Origin: Coleophoma eucalyptorum
Taxonomy: Eukaryota; Ascomycota; Leotiomycetes; Helotiales; Dermateaceae
NCBI GenBank assembly: GCA_026120035.1
Contig: JALRME010000070.1
Coordinates: 1 to 64,000 of the forward strand
Direction: 5' to 3'
DNA: 64,000 nucleotides
Below, in pieces: positions 23,008-34,543 of the stretch (position 1 is its first letter; each line of letters starts with the position of its first letter). Made by a program: the position numbers and the translations under genes. Below the pieces are notes generated by a model. The model made no database searches and had not been told where the DNA came from. It was given only the letters and a program-made list of their open reading frames with translations.

Positions 23008-25364
23008 ATGGAAGGTCGAGATCCCCGCTTGATGCATATGCCGGTGGCATGTTTCAATTGCCGGAAACAGAAACGTCGAGTGGGTTACTGTTCTTGCCTG
23101 CTGGAACTTCCTTTTGATCAATCTAATCTTTATTGTAGTGTGATCGTGTATTGCCATGCTGCGCGTATTGCCAGCGGTTAGGCTTAGAATGCCAGCTACC
23201 TAATGTCTCCGAGCCCTTGGTTCGTGGTCAACACAGCCGGCGACTACCTAAGGGGTAAGTGAGCTAAGTTTTTGTTTTCTGTTATGCCAATATTGATCTT
23301 GGAATGTAACCAGGTATATAGAAATTTTGGAATCTCGAGTCCAGACGCTGCAAGCTTCTATCCAGGCCAAAAAAGAGGAGATTGAGCGACGCCAGAACAG
23401 CCCGGTACCAATACTAGATAGCATCCAACCAAAACTTACTCTCAGCCCAGAGATTATTGACCGTCACAGTAGCTCAGTTAGAGAGTATGGGGGTAACAGC
23501 AGATCACCGACATCGCAAGAGGTGCAAGAAAATCAGCAGGTCCACCCAACTTCCCGAGGCGACAAGTACAGATCTATGGAAGAGATTGACTCTGCTGAGT
23601 TCACCTTAACAACTGACTCAATGCTCCATTTAAGTGACATGGGAAGAAATGTCAAAGTTGGACTTTTTGACCTGCCACATGTGGTTTCCTTCCTTCTCAG
23701 CACCAATGGAAGTAATCCCTTTACCACGTCTTTGCCAAACTCTCTGATGCCTAATATGATGTTTCCAGAGCAAACACAAGCTCACCCAACTTTCATGATA
23801 CATATATTGAGAGCAGAAGGTGCAAGACTATTAGATGATTATGAGAAAGTCATTCATTTTAGATTTCCCTGCGTTGACATGGGTCGTATTACTGAATCGT
23901 TGAAGATTTGTACCACGGAAGGTGATTGCAACTCTAGCAAAATAAAGACGGGGGATTTGTACTCGCTCCTCATGGTTATTGCTATAAGCTTGATGCTTAA
24001 TTTGCGAAAAATGTCTCAGGCCGATGTTTCGAGCAGTCATTTCTTTATCGCTGCAGTTAGCAGGCTCGGTAGCATCCTCCAACTAGGAGACCCTCTCGAA
24101 GAAATTTGTGCTTTACTTCTCCTCACAATATACAGTCTATATAAGCCCGATGCGGGCTCCTGTTGGCATTTCGTCGGATTGGCTATGCGTCGATGCGTAG
24201 GTGGCCGATATCACACAAGATTTCGGGAAGATTTAGGGAGTGAATGGCTCAGCCAACGACGTAAATGGGTGTTTTGGAGCTGCTATATCCTTGAAAGAAC
24301 AATCTGCCGTTCACTCCAACGACCGTCGATTGTTGAAAATAGAGACATATCGGTCCCTGTAAGTTATCCTTCTCGTGTTGAAATAACAGGCTCTAAAAAG
24401 TTTTAAGTTACCGGCAGTCTGTGACAACAGTGCAGATAGTTTCTCAATGTATTGGATTTCGTATCACTGGTTGCTCTCTGAGATGATCGATACTATCCCT
24501 GGAAGTCAGTCAACAATCCATCGCCTCCGCAATCTTCTCTCATGGAAGTGTAACAAGCCCAACTATTCGAAAGACTTCGAAAAACAGCACCAGACCATTA
24601 TTTCCTCTTTACTAGACGAGGCTTACCTTGAAGGAATTATCCACATTATAACCACACAAAATGAAGCTTGTACCCCAGGACTGCTTCTCCAAATCGAGAT
24701 CTCATGCTCCTTCCTACTACACCGGATATGTCCTTGTCCATCACAAGAAATCAATCCGGAATACGTTGCAATAACAAGACCACCCTCATGGACAACAGGG
24801 ATTCTAGCTTTCCGTACAAGTGTAGTATACATCCAAACTATTCTACGTCTTCTCATTCAGGGAGTTTCCAATCAGAGTACTGCCAAGATACTTCCAAACC
24901 ACAAAAGTGAGCTGACTTACTGCATTGACTTGCTTCACTTCCTCACTACGACATTTGATGGCCTACTGGGCTATCGTACCGCATTACAATCGTTATTACA
25001 GGCGATGCATGATGTTCTCTCCCAAGCAGAACGCGTAGGAATTGGCTTACCAGACCAGTCAGATGGAACAATTATTTCTCTGTTCCTTGGAGTCTTTCAC
25101 AGCAGCTCCGATATAACTGACAAGATAAGAAAGCATCAGGTTGATCTACTGCAAACAGAGCTTGATAGAAATCTCGTCTGGAAGACATGGGACTTGTGGG
25201 ACGAGTTTTACAACACTATCATATCTCCTGTCAGCGATGATGACTTGGCGAATATCCCAGAGCGATGTTCAAACTATTCGCTGAGGATAGTAGATGGTAT
25301 AGAAACGCTGAATGAGCCAGAGCTCCATATATGCCAGCGATTTCTCTGGAATGAAAAAAATTAG
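23008..25364 (+). CDS. Zn2Cys6 transcription factor
   Basis: The zinc cluster is split by an intron between ACFNCRKQKRR and CDRVLPCCAYCQRLGLEC, which together supply the six cysteines at the usual spacing. A second intron leads to a coiled coil (ILESRVQTLQASIQAKKEEIERR), the dimerisation element that follows many such clusters. The regulatory domain includes MSQADVSSSHFFIAA, AMRRCVGGRYHTRF and RRKWVFWSCYILERTICRSLQRPS, the fungal-specific domain signature, and continues after a short intron (24360-24408) to 25364. I chose the Met at 23008, the closest to the zinc cluster. It is divergent from the AtuA/DUF4387 gene, which I infer is its target; it converges on another regulator. Confidence 0.88.
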
Positions 25365-25669
25365 TTAGTAAAAATACAAAAGAAATTGGCTAAATAATGG
25401 CAATTTCAAACCAAACGGCTTATTTTGGATTGAGGAAGATTTCACCGAATGACCAATTTCCATCTCAATACCAGTGATGTGTAATTGGGTAGCATTTCAC
25501 ATACACCGAGAAATATATATGAGGGTGATATATGTCATTCAGGCGCCTTAGATGTCCGAATTTCATTTATATGCAAAACCAAAACGCAGCTTCTGTCTCG
25601 GCTTTTCAGCCTGACATATATAGCAACAAGAATGGTAGATAGAACCAAGGAATTCAAGCCTTTATTTTA
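25365..25669. other. Convergent spacer between two regulators
   Basis: AT-rich 3' flanks of converging genes. Nothing else recognised. Confidence 0.4.
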
Positions 25670-28583
25670 TTAAAACGTGTTCCAGAAACCTTCCCATTCA
25701 GCATGTATGGTATTGGCGTTGTAATCATACCCTCCTTTACTACCAAGATGCCATCCATCAGTATATGGCAACCAGTCACTCAAGTTATCACCCCAAATAT
25801 AATCCCGAGAGGGTGCTTCGTCTGGCGGCATTTGCAGATTATTTCCAGCACTACTAATATTGAGCAAACTATCAGAAAATGATTCAGTATTTGCAAAAGG
25901 GGTGCTTGATACTGCAGAAGACAAATTATCGTGCGTGTCGAGGTCAGAATAGTTGATAGGAAACTGCACTTCGGAAGCATTTTCGACATTATTGACACGT
26001 AGGTTCAGACCTGGAGTGAGACTGCCCGCAATGACAGGTTGCAAATCGGGCGCGTGATGGATCACACTGTCGGGTGGCATCCTGAATAATGGGGTACAGT
26101 TGGGAGGTCTGTTATGAGGCTTTGGAGCGCGTGCTGGTCGTTCTCCTATGGATGAAATTATTTCAAAATCAAGCACTGGAGGGCTATCGTCGTTCTCGGT
26201 ACGCTGGCTTTTAGCCTGAGACGCATTGTCTGTAGATTCTGTATGCGCTCCCGACGATAGCCCCTGGCTGGGCAAGTTGGAAGAGGACCGCGGTATCTGG
26301 CAAAGAACTTCTCTAGACAAGATCCTAAATATTTCTGCATAGTTGAAATCAAATGGCTGGTCTGCTATCGGCCGGACCAAAGTCTCTAAAGTCTCCTGGC
26401 AGTTCTTTATTACCGTTTTCTGGGCGTCATGCCAGTCGTCTCTTGATAAATCTTTCTTGAAGAGAGTATGTTTTACATGATTACTCTGTGGCTTACTTGA
26501 GTTTGAAACAATGATTGTGTATAATATCGACATTCCAGCCACAAAGATTCGATATAATCGGCCACGAGCAGGTTCAATATAACCGCCTGCGGAGAGCTCG
26601 TAATAATGTTGAATGACGTGGCTTGCGGCATCATGAAGATCCATAACGAGATCTAGAGAAAAAGATATTCCACCTCTGGTTGCCAGGTGAAGTTGGTCTA
26701 GAGCACATCTGATCAAAAGAATCTTTTCTTGAAAATAATGCAAATCTGCCCATCGACAGTCATTGTAAGGAACTTTCAAAATGGTTCCAGGCGACACTGA
26801 TTGTCCATCATTCAAGATTGGGTAATTGTTTCTCCACAGGTTTAACTCGTCTGCATACCGATCATAAAGATCAAGAACAGTCCCAGGATCCATTATTTTT
26901 GAGTAGGGCCTGGGATTGATAGATGCTGTTAAAGGAGACATACAGCTTCCACTGGTATTCTGAACTCGCAAATATTTGAAATCCACAACCATTCGAGAGG
27001 AAATCCTTCGCATAGCATTAAGTGCACAGGAGGCAGAAATGATGTTGATAGATCGAGGCTGCCTAATTCGGGCATTGATGGCATCCAGAGATTCTTCGGA
27101 ATTTATCAAATAGGAGTCGGAAATATCCACAATAGGCAGCGTAGTAATATTCGAATCTGCGATACCAAATGGGCGTCCAAGTGTGGTACTGGAATGTCTA
27201 TCAAGGTTATAACATTGCCAGAACACCTTGCGTTGTAACTGTTCCTCGAAGGCTGGAATTGGAGTTGTCGGTGGTCTGTGAAAACCGCTCTCAATACAGG
27301 AACGGATGCAGAGGAAGGAAATATCCCAGAGACTCATCCCAGTTGGGCAGAAAAACCCGAACCGTGCTATAAGGAGAGTATTTGTAATACCACTAACGCC
27401 ATTAAAATAATTCAAGCTGTGCGAATGTTTCAATGCCGCGGCGTATAGTGACATAGGATCGATCAGTTCTCCACTGCCGGTTCTCATACCAAGAGCAAAT
27501 TCTTGTTTTCTATAAATTGCCGCTATAGCAAAAATCATAAAGGCCCGGAAGTAATCCTCATTTGGACCAATCTCTGCGCTACTGGAAACTGACAACTGCT
27601 GTCTTGTATTCATAAATGGTTCGCACACTCGAAAAATCTCGCTGTCGGCCAGGAAGGGGTGTTTAGAGTGTGCTTTTTCGATATATGTATTCCTCAATGC
27701 TTTCGCAAGTGCAGGCGACAAAGTGGAAATGTCAGTATAGGATGTTGTTTTGGAGCTTCGTGGTTCCTGTGGGGTTACTATTGGTTCGTAATGTTGTTTT
27801 GAATCGTCCATTTTTTCTGCGGTTCGTGTGTGTACATTGGCGAGTATTCTGTGTATCAATCTATTACAGCAAAGATCAATACTGTAGGGATTTACTTGGA
27901 AAGGTCTGACAGTTCAAACTCCAATAGGGTACATGTGTTGCTTCGTGTTCACTCACCCCATATTGGACTCCCCTCCAACAAATTGAGGCGTATCACAATA
28001 GTAATTGTGATGAAGCTCTCTATCTGACTCCACATATGTACGTGCCTGTTCATTAGATATTATTGGCAACTGAGGACCTATAGTTGGTTGATTCGCAGAT
28101 TCCAATATTTGAATTAGTAAGGCCTCTTCTTCCTCCAGTTTGCGAACAGAGTCGTGCAATGATTCGACATAACTAATGGGAGCACCACATCAGGTTCAAC
28201 TTATATTTAACTATAGAATGTTAGGAAGATCATATGACGTACCTGCGTGTATACTTGTTTCTGTCAGATGATCCGGAGACTGTGCATTCAACTCCGGCCC
28301 TAAGACATGACGAGCAGCAAGGAGCAAGCGCATCGCACTTTGTACAATCAACCCAGGTTAGGAATACTCAATTCTGATGGCACTCTATCTGTACCTTGAT
28401 CTTCTTTTCTCGACATCGAGAACAGGCTGGTTTGGGAAAAGATAAATGCTGGCTCTCTAATTCCGCACCACTCGCTGGCCCGACTTCCCTGTTTTCAACA
28501 TCGTCGGCCAAAGGTGTATTTACTCTGCGGCGCTTAACGTGAGGTCTGTGAGTCGAACTCTGCTCCCGAGAAACGGTTTCCAT
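25670..28583 (-). CDS. Large Zn2Cys6 transcription factor
   Basis: Four exons. Exon 1 starts METVSREQSS, holds a basic run (HVKRRRV) and the first half of the cluster, CSRCREKKIK; exon 2 completes it with CDALAPCCSSCLRAGVEC. Exon 3 gives YVESLHDSVRKLEEEEALLIQILES, a coiled coil. The last exon (25670-27859) encodes about 720 aa with the fungal-specific domain: AAALKHSHSLNYF, IRSCIESGFHRPP and QRKVFWQCYNLDRHSSTTLGRPFGI. The tail is long, acidic and Ser/Asn-rich, a likely activation region ending WEGFWNTF. Total is about 860 aa. It could control the downstream sugar-transporter module or the AtuA side; position does not decide. No frame breaks seen. Confidence 0.88.
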
Positions 28584-29089
28584 AACTGTCTAGGCTGGAG
28601 AGTAACAGATACGATTCTATTGTTCTTTCAGACATTGAGAATCGTGTCATGGCGGAGTCGCAAGTGAGGGGAAGAGCACGGAACTCTGCCGACAATAACT
28701 AGGATTCCCATAAAACGGTGTCAAACCAACTTTGGGTCACATGATAAAACTTCCAAGGCCAGCTACTCATTTGCAAGGTCTAGTACTACGTGGGTTAGTG
28801 AGCTCCCAGCCCTCATGAAATAGACCCTTACCCCGGAATTTACTAGGATGTGGGAGGGAAAAAAGACGTCTTAATCTAAGATTCTGTGTCATTTATTTGT
28901 TCCTTGTACTTAATTCTAGTTATTAGTTAGGCGCTTACCCTTTTAAAAAGCTTCTACTATATATTCAGGCTACCGCCCAGTGCCAATCATTTCATCTAGC
29001 GCCTATCCTATTTGTTCAAAATGGCGCCCTGCTTTGCCTGACTGAATCTTTTATCGCCTTGTACATCAGACCGCTTACTGTTTTCTCTT
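28584..29089. other. Intergenic spacer
   Basis: 5' flank of the regulator (about 28584-28800) and 3' flank of the transporter. No coding similarity noticed. GAACTCTGCCGACAA at 28680-28694 is one base short of the CTCTTGCCGA word used in the 31-33 kb promoters. Confidence 0.35.
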
Positions 29090-30859
29090 TTAGACATCAT
29101 TCTTGTGATCGAGAATGTCTACAAATGTTACTTGAGTCGTTGCGAACTTGCGAGCAGGGACTTTTCTCTGAAATAGAATATCAAGCTCAGTGATTGTGCG
29201 GTCCTTCGGCTCTGGAATGTAGAAGAACGTGAACATGAGCATCAGAAAACAAGATCCGGCCCAGAAAAATCCAGCCAGCGCACCCCAACCCCAGGCAGCT
29301 GGGCTGATCATATAGGGTACTATGATACCGATTGGGATACCGAGGATATTGTAGCATAGACGAGCAATGGCCACCGATTTGCTACGAAGAAGCGAGGACG
29401 GTATTTCGGAAACCAGCGTAAATGCCAATGGACCGATACTGCAGTTGTGGACAAATGTAGAGGTAATCAAAATGCCTCCTACCGCCCATGACAGCGAGGA
29501 GCTTTTCCCTTTTTCCAACTCCACTCCGATGCCACCCATGATAACAAAGAAAATCACGATCCATGAAAGGCCCCAGAGATAAATCTTGCGGCGACCAACC
29601 CAGGAAATGATGAACCAAGCTACTATTTGTCCTAATAGAGCGAGGCCGTAATTGACGATTGTCATATTAAAAGCCTGGGTCGTTGGCAAACCGGCCTGTT
29701 CGAAGAAATAGGTCGAGTTTGCGCGCAGACTATTCCCATCCAATAACTGGGCTGCGTAACATCCGATAATAATGATTGTTCTACGAAGATTCAATCCCTT
29801 GAAACAGGCAAGGTAGGTCGTGCTAGCTGCCACTTCTCGCTCGTGATCTATTGTGAGAGCCATGAGGGAAAGATTCTGGTCAATGTCGAAATTGCTATCG
29901 CTCGATGGGGTCGTCAGCCGTAGAAGTGCTGCTTTGGCTTCTTCCAGTCGATTTTGGCGAATCAGCCACCATGGAGATTCAGGTGCAAAGTATATTCCGA
30001 TGATCAAGGGGATAGGCCAAATCCATCTATAACTTCATCAGCTTTGCTGCTTTTTCCACTGAGATTGACCGCTTCTTACTGTATTGCAAAAGGGATGCGG
30101 TACGCCCAGGGAGAGGACATGTTTAGTACACCGCGGAGAACACCGGCCTCGATGAGTTGACCAAACACCTATTTCAATCAGCTATGTATATTATTGACCA
30201 CATAATTACTTTCACATACCCAGCATGCGTTCACATAAGATGTCATATGACCACGAAGGCATGTAGGTGTAACTTCGACAGCATATACAGTAGTAACAGC
30301 TTGAAACATGCCCAACGGAAACCCTATACCAATGTTAGCGATAGCTACAAGGCCAAAAGGGAGATGCCCTACCTAGGAAAAGTTGGCCAATCAACAGAAC
30401 GACAAGGCTTTTGGCGAAGAACTGGATGAAAATGAAGCCGATGACCATGATCAAGCCAGCAATTACTGTCTTGCGAAATCCAAACCTCTCGCTGATATAC
30501 CCCGCTGAGTAAAGACCAATAAGCCCGCCAACCCCCGAGCCTTGATTGAGGCCTGCCTGCCATGCCGCACTTATCTGATACGATCCACTTGGTTGAAGTT
30601 CACCATATGCTTCCTGGAACGCAGGCTGAGCATAGAGAGAGCCTAAAATTTTGCCATCAAACCCTTCCATAACCAGAGCAGTTGACATAAGGGTACTCCA
30701 AAATATTGCCTTTCGGTAGAGCTTGATGGCCTGCTTGAAGGTCATTTCATGCTCCTTGGCGTTGGCGGTCTCAGCATTTGCGATTTCCACGCTTTGAAGT
30801 CCATGTTTGTAATTAACTGTGTGTACGTCGACTGATATTGTATTCTTATCCATGGTCAT
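29090..30859 (-). CDS. MFS sugar transporter (alpha-glucoside/hexose permease type)
   Basis: Four exons. The sugar-porter signatures are present in order: ALVMEGFDGKILGSLYAQPAF (helix 1 with the family's G-x-D), GYISERFGFRKT, a GMFQAVTTVYAVEVTP block with LRGHMTSYVNACW, PESPWWLIRQNR (PESPR-type), SWVGRRKIYLWG and PEPKDRTITELD near the C-terminus. There are twelve predicted helices. Resemblance is strongest to fungal maltose/alpha-glucoside permeases, but substrate cannot be deduced; polyol or glycoside uptake are alternatives. The start at 30859 (MTMDK) or two codons later is equivalent. It shares a 533-bp divergent promoter with the 2H phosphoesterase gene, and that promoter carries a 12-base word repeated upstream of the inositol-monophosphatase-like gene. 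Confidence 0.9.
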
Positions 30860-31392
30860 GATGGAGAGGTGTCGTATAAGATATTACGTGTGGTTTTTTA
30901 TACTTTGGCCCGGAGCAGTTAGAGAAGAGTGCCGAATATTTCTCTGGTATGATGAGTGTTGAGCGTGATATGCCGAGACACTCGAAACAACTCAAGTGAG
31001 GTAGTGTGAAGGAGTGCTCTGCAAATATCCAAAGTAATGCCGACAGAGATGTAAGCCTACCTTTTTATGATCGTGGAGTATCGCACGTGCTATCGATGCC
31101 CACGTGTCGCGAGGGTAACCCGACTTTGTTTAATGAGGTACTATCTTACAGCAGAAATTGAAGTTATATCCATGGGTTATCTCTAAGCGAGATGCTTATC
31201 TCTTGCCGACGAACTTTGAAAAACGTGGGTCGATGGCGGCCATTTAAGTAGTAGAACAGCAACTCATATAAGTCTAAGTCAGAGATTTTTCTATTTGGGG
31301 TTTTGAGTCAAACTGAAGCCGCAAGTTCTGCAGCCTTACCAGCCTCGCCTCATGCCCACCGATCCAGCCCCGGCAGTAGCAACAATCACAAA
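30860..31392. promoter_or_regulatory. Divergent promoter with CACGTG pair and ATCTCTTGCCGA
   Basis: It has CACGTG at 31084-31089 and 31101-31106 (17 bp apart) and ATCTCTTGCCGA at 31198-31209. The 12-mer occurs twice more at 32867-32878 and 32884-32895, before the phosphatase gene, again next to a CACGTG. A TTG-initiated extension upstream of 31393 is open but no ATG supports it. Confidence 0.6.
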
Positions 31393-32136
31393 ATGACATC
31401 CACAACAACCACTTTGACCACTGTCAGTCCACAACGTCCGCTATACCCAATAGGCATCCCTACCAAGTTTTCTCCAGAGGGAGTTATCCAGCGGTTCCCT
31501 GGTAATACAACACTTTGCCACATACCCTCCGATTCGCCTGTTCTACCCAGCCTGCGAGCCGTTTACGCGGCTCTCAGTTCTCATCCAGTTCTTTCGAACC
31601 GAATAAATCTTCTCCCACCAGCCTCATGGCACATGACTACATTCGATGGCGTTCGAGAGGTTGAGCGGGAGCCTGGCTTGTGGCCACCGGGAAAAGAACA
31701 GCAGCCACTCGCAGAGTGCACAAAGGAGTTCGCCCAAAGATTGAGAGAACTCGGCCTAGAACTCGAAAATGAGGGTCTAGGACCGCCATATAGGATGCGG
31801 TGTCGCGGCTTTGATCCCTGTGTTGCCGGTGTTGGACTTGAGGTCGAAGGGGCGACGGCAGAGGAGGAAAAGCGGATGAGGCGGCTGAGAAGCAGGCTTG
31901 CAGATGCATTTGGGTTCAGAGCACCGAATCACGACACATATGACTTTCATATTAGCATGGCCTACTTACTGAGGCATTTAGATGGAGAAGACAGAGTAGA
32001 GTTGAACAGGGTGTTGACGCGGCTTCTTCCGATTATACAGCAGGAGTTTGAACTTGGCGCGGTGGAATTCTGCACTTTTGAGAACATGTATGAATTCCCC
32101 AGGCTATTCTACCTCGGCGAGAGAGGAGGAGAATAG
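31393..32136 (+). CDS. DUF1868 2H-phosphoesterase (RNA ligase/cyclic phosphodiesterase-like)
   Basis: A single exon of 247 aa from the first ATG. Two H-x-T/S motifs define the 2H phosphoesterase superfamily: WHMTTFDG (H80, T82) and DFHISMAYLL (H186, S188). The spacing and the GIPTKFSPEGVIQRFPGNT start match the fungal/bacterial DUF1868 group. 2H enzymes typically open 2',3'-cyclic phosphates or related phosphodiesters; the DUF1868 substrate is unknown. The charged linker (VEGATAEEEKRMRRLRSRL) is normal. It shares its promoter with the sugar transporter and a repeated motif with the downstream IMPase-like gene, so I infer a function in handling an imported phosphorylated or cyclic-phosphate polyol or nucleotide, not RNA ligation. 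No signal peptide. Confidence 0.88.
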   Translation: MTSTTTTLTTVSPQRPLYPIGIPTKFSPEGVIQRFPGNTTLCHIPSDSPVLPSLRAVYAALSSHPVLSNRINLLPPASWHMTTFDGVREVEREPGLWPPGKEQQPLAECTKEFAQRLRELGLELENEGLGPPYRMRCRGFDPCVAGVGLEVEGATAEEEKRMRRLRSRLADAFGFRAPNHDTYDFHISMAYLLRHLDGEDRVELNRVLTRLLPIIQQEFELGAVEFCTFENMYEFPRLFYLGERGGE

Positions 32137-33119
32137 TAAGAGCACTTGAAAGTTTTCAGATCACGGATAGGACACATTGTATACCATAGAGTGACGAGGT
32201 ACACAGGATAGACTAGATTCGGCTACAATTCTCTGTAATGCAACAAATTTCAGATTCTCATAACTAGTAGAACCATTGCATGAATGGTGGCGGACCTCCA
32301 AAAGACCACATACAGAAATATTTTGAGGGTACCCGCCTTTCTTTCCGCAGTTGCGCATCCAAGTGCCCATGCCTTGCCAAATGCAGCAAAAAAGGGTAGG
32401 CTTGTTCTGGAGATATTCTGGAGATAGGTAGATATAAGGACAGATTCGTTCAGTGCAACATCCCCAAGACTTGAGGCCGGAGCAGAAGGTTGCTGGCCCT
32501 TTGTAGGCTTATTAACACAACGTCGCTTCTCGGTTTTGTGTACAGCAATTGCAGACTAGCTGCAATTCATCGAATTCTATTTTCCTAGCGACAAGTGGGG
32601 TAGCCGCTCTGGCCTCTGCCTCGATACCCATGCTGTCGTAGGCCCTGACTTTGGCATTGACTGTCAACATGGCAACTCTGGTCCCCAAGCAATAAATAAA
32701 GAAGGGATAAAACAATGATGGTAGACTCTTTCATGTCTGCCTGTCTAGATTCGAGGTAAGGTAGTATTCGGGGCTTTACGCAAGCACCTATTCTTGATAT
32801 CTTAAGCCACCAATCGCGAGATGGATCTGGATCACGTGCCAGTTAATAGTTTTGATAAGATCTCGTATCTCTTGCCGAAGTTTATCTCTTGCCGATAGAC
32901 TTGGCCAAGTCCGCATCCACCAGTACACGTCGTCACCTACATCGACTAGCTTTGCTATGGTATGATTAGATTGTTGCTATGAAATCTCCTTTTTATTGCC
33001 GCTTTTCTGTTCGGACATAGTTCTCAAAACATAGGACGATGAAAAGTATAAGTCTTAAGTCAGACTTCGCAATTACTCCCTCCACTGACTATGTACTTCA
33101 TGAGCGGATATAACTACCA
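32137..33119. promoter_or_regulatory. Intergenic; promoter of IMPase-like gene with tandem ATCTCTTGCCGA
   Basis: No gene seen in 32137-32820. The promoter part has CACGTG (32833-32838) and two ATCTCTTGCCGA copies (32867-32878, 32884-32895) whose starts are 17 bp apart, 225-253 bp before the start codon. The CACGTG/12-mer pairing repeats the arrangement at 31084-31209. Confidence 0.6.
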
Positions 33120-34077
33120 ATGGACAGCAAAGAAGATGACCTTCAGGGCATTTGCACCTATCTAATAGAAATTGCGAAGGAAGCTGGCCACATCATCATT
33201 GCTGCCCGACCGACCTCACACACAACCACAACCAAGAAGAACAGTCTGTATGCTCCTATGCCCCATTTCGCCTTACCCTGCTAATTAATATATAGCTGCC
33301 GATATTGTCACAGAGACAGATCAGGCCGTGGAGAATTTTATACGCGAGCGCCTGGCAAAGAGATATCCTACCTTCGCATTTATTGGAGAGGAAACATACA
33401 AAACCGGAGTGGCCATCACAGACCAGCCAACGTTCATAGTAGATCCCATCGACGGAACATCAAATTTTGTCCATGCATTCCCAGCAGTCTGTATCTCCAT
33501 CGGTCTCGTAATTGGGAAGCAGCCAACAGTCGGCGTGGTCTATAATCCTTTCTGTGAAGAGCTCTGGAGCGCAGTAAAAGGCCATGGCGCCTTCAATTCC
33601 CGACCCAACAGTGAGATGCAGAGGCTTCCACTTGTTTCGTCGCCTTTGAAAGGATTAGGACCTGCCTGCATTGGTATTGAATGGGGCAGTGACCGGGAAG
33701 GTCCAAACTTTGAACTCAATCTGAAGGTCTTTACAACATTAGCTCGGACCACAGCAACAGGAGGGCGATTCGTCAACTCGCTCCGCTGCACTGGATCCGC
33801 CGCTATTACAGTATGCAGGATCGCAGCCGGGCAGCAAGATGCATTTTGGGAATGTGGTTCCTGGGCTTGGGATGTCGTTGCTGCTTGGTGTATTCTGACT
33901 GAGGCTGGAGGAATCATAGTGGATGGCCATCCGGGCCAGTGGAATCCTCCAATTGATAACCGGCGGTATCTCGCGGTGCGGTCCGCCACAGAAGGACAGC
34001 GAGAGTTTGTAGAGGAATTTTGGTCGGTGATTGGGGATGACAGGTCTAGTTACGGCCCCCATAACCGTGGCTCCTAG
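33120..34077 (+). CDS. Inositol monophosphatase-family phosphatase
   Basis: Two exons (intron 33244-33295, donor GTCTGT) give 301 aa. It has the full lithium-sensitive phosphatase set: KKNTADIVTETD (metal-adjacent), IGEE (about 72-74), the signature DPIDGTSNFVH (91-101) and the C-terminal WAWDVVAAWCILTEAGG, where WD supplies another metal ligand. Members use Mg2+ to remove phosphate from inositol phosphates, other sugar phosphates or PAP; QutG of the fungal quinate cluster is also of this type, but no quinate gene lies here. Promoter words shared with the transporter and 2H phosphoesterase suggest co-induction. It is probably cytosolic. The donor was chosen because it restores the conserved N-T-A-D-I-V-T-E-T-D; a GT four bases downstream does not. 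Confidence 0.9.
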
Positions 34078-34543
34078 AGAGAAGCCAACTGTACTGGCAC
34101 CAAAGGCTAGGATGTTAAGATGCTAGGATGCTATCCCCCTTGGGTGCGACATCGGCTCCGTTTCGGTGTAGATCCTTTCATACGTATAGGAGGTATGAAT
34201 AAAACGGATTTAGTCCTCGAAAAGGCAAGATGCGGTTTTTTCGGTGGCTAAAACTGTGTTAGGTTAATGTCTTGTAATGACAGGGTGTGAGTTTATGATA
34301 TACTGGCTACGAGTCATAGACGATCGGTCCACTTTCTATGCTGCCAAAGCACGAAAGGGCAATATAGAATACCTTTTGCATTAAATATCTAGTCTCGGTC
34401 AAGTCTGGATTAAATTAATTGTTCAAAATAGTTAACTTTTTGGAGGAGTCATTAGCTAATGTGTGAGTTATGATTTATTGTATATCTAACGTATTTCACA
34501 AGCGAATGAGCCACACAAGCGAGTGAGCTACATTCCACCTACA
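34078..34543. other. Intergenic, flank of transposon relic
   Basis: No gene. A direct repeat of CACAAGCG(A)ATGAGC type occurs at 34497-34530 immediately before the relic's start codon; it may be part of the element's degenerate end. Confidence 0.35.
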
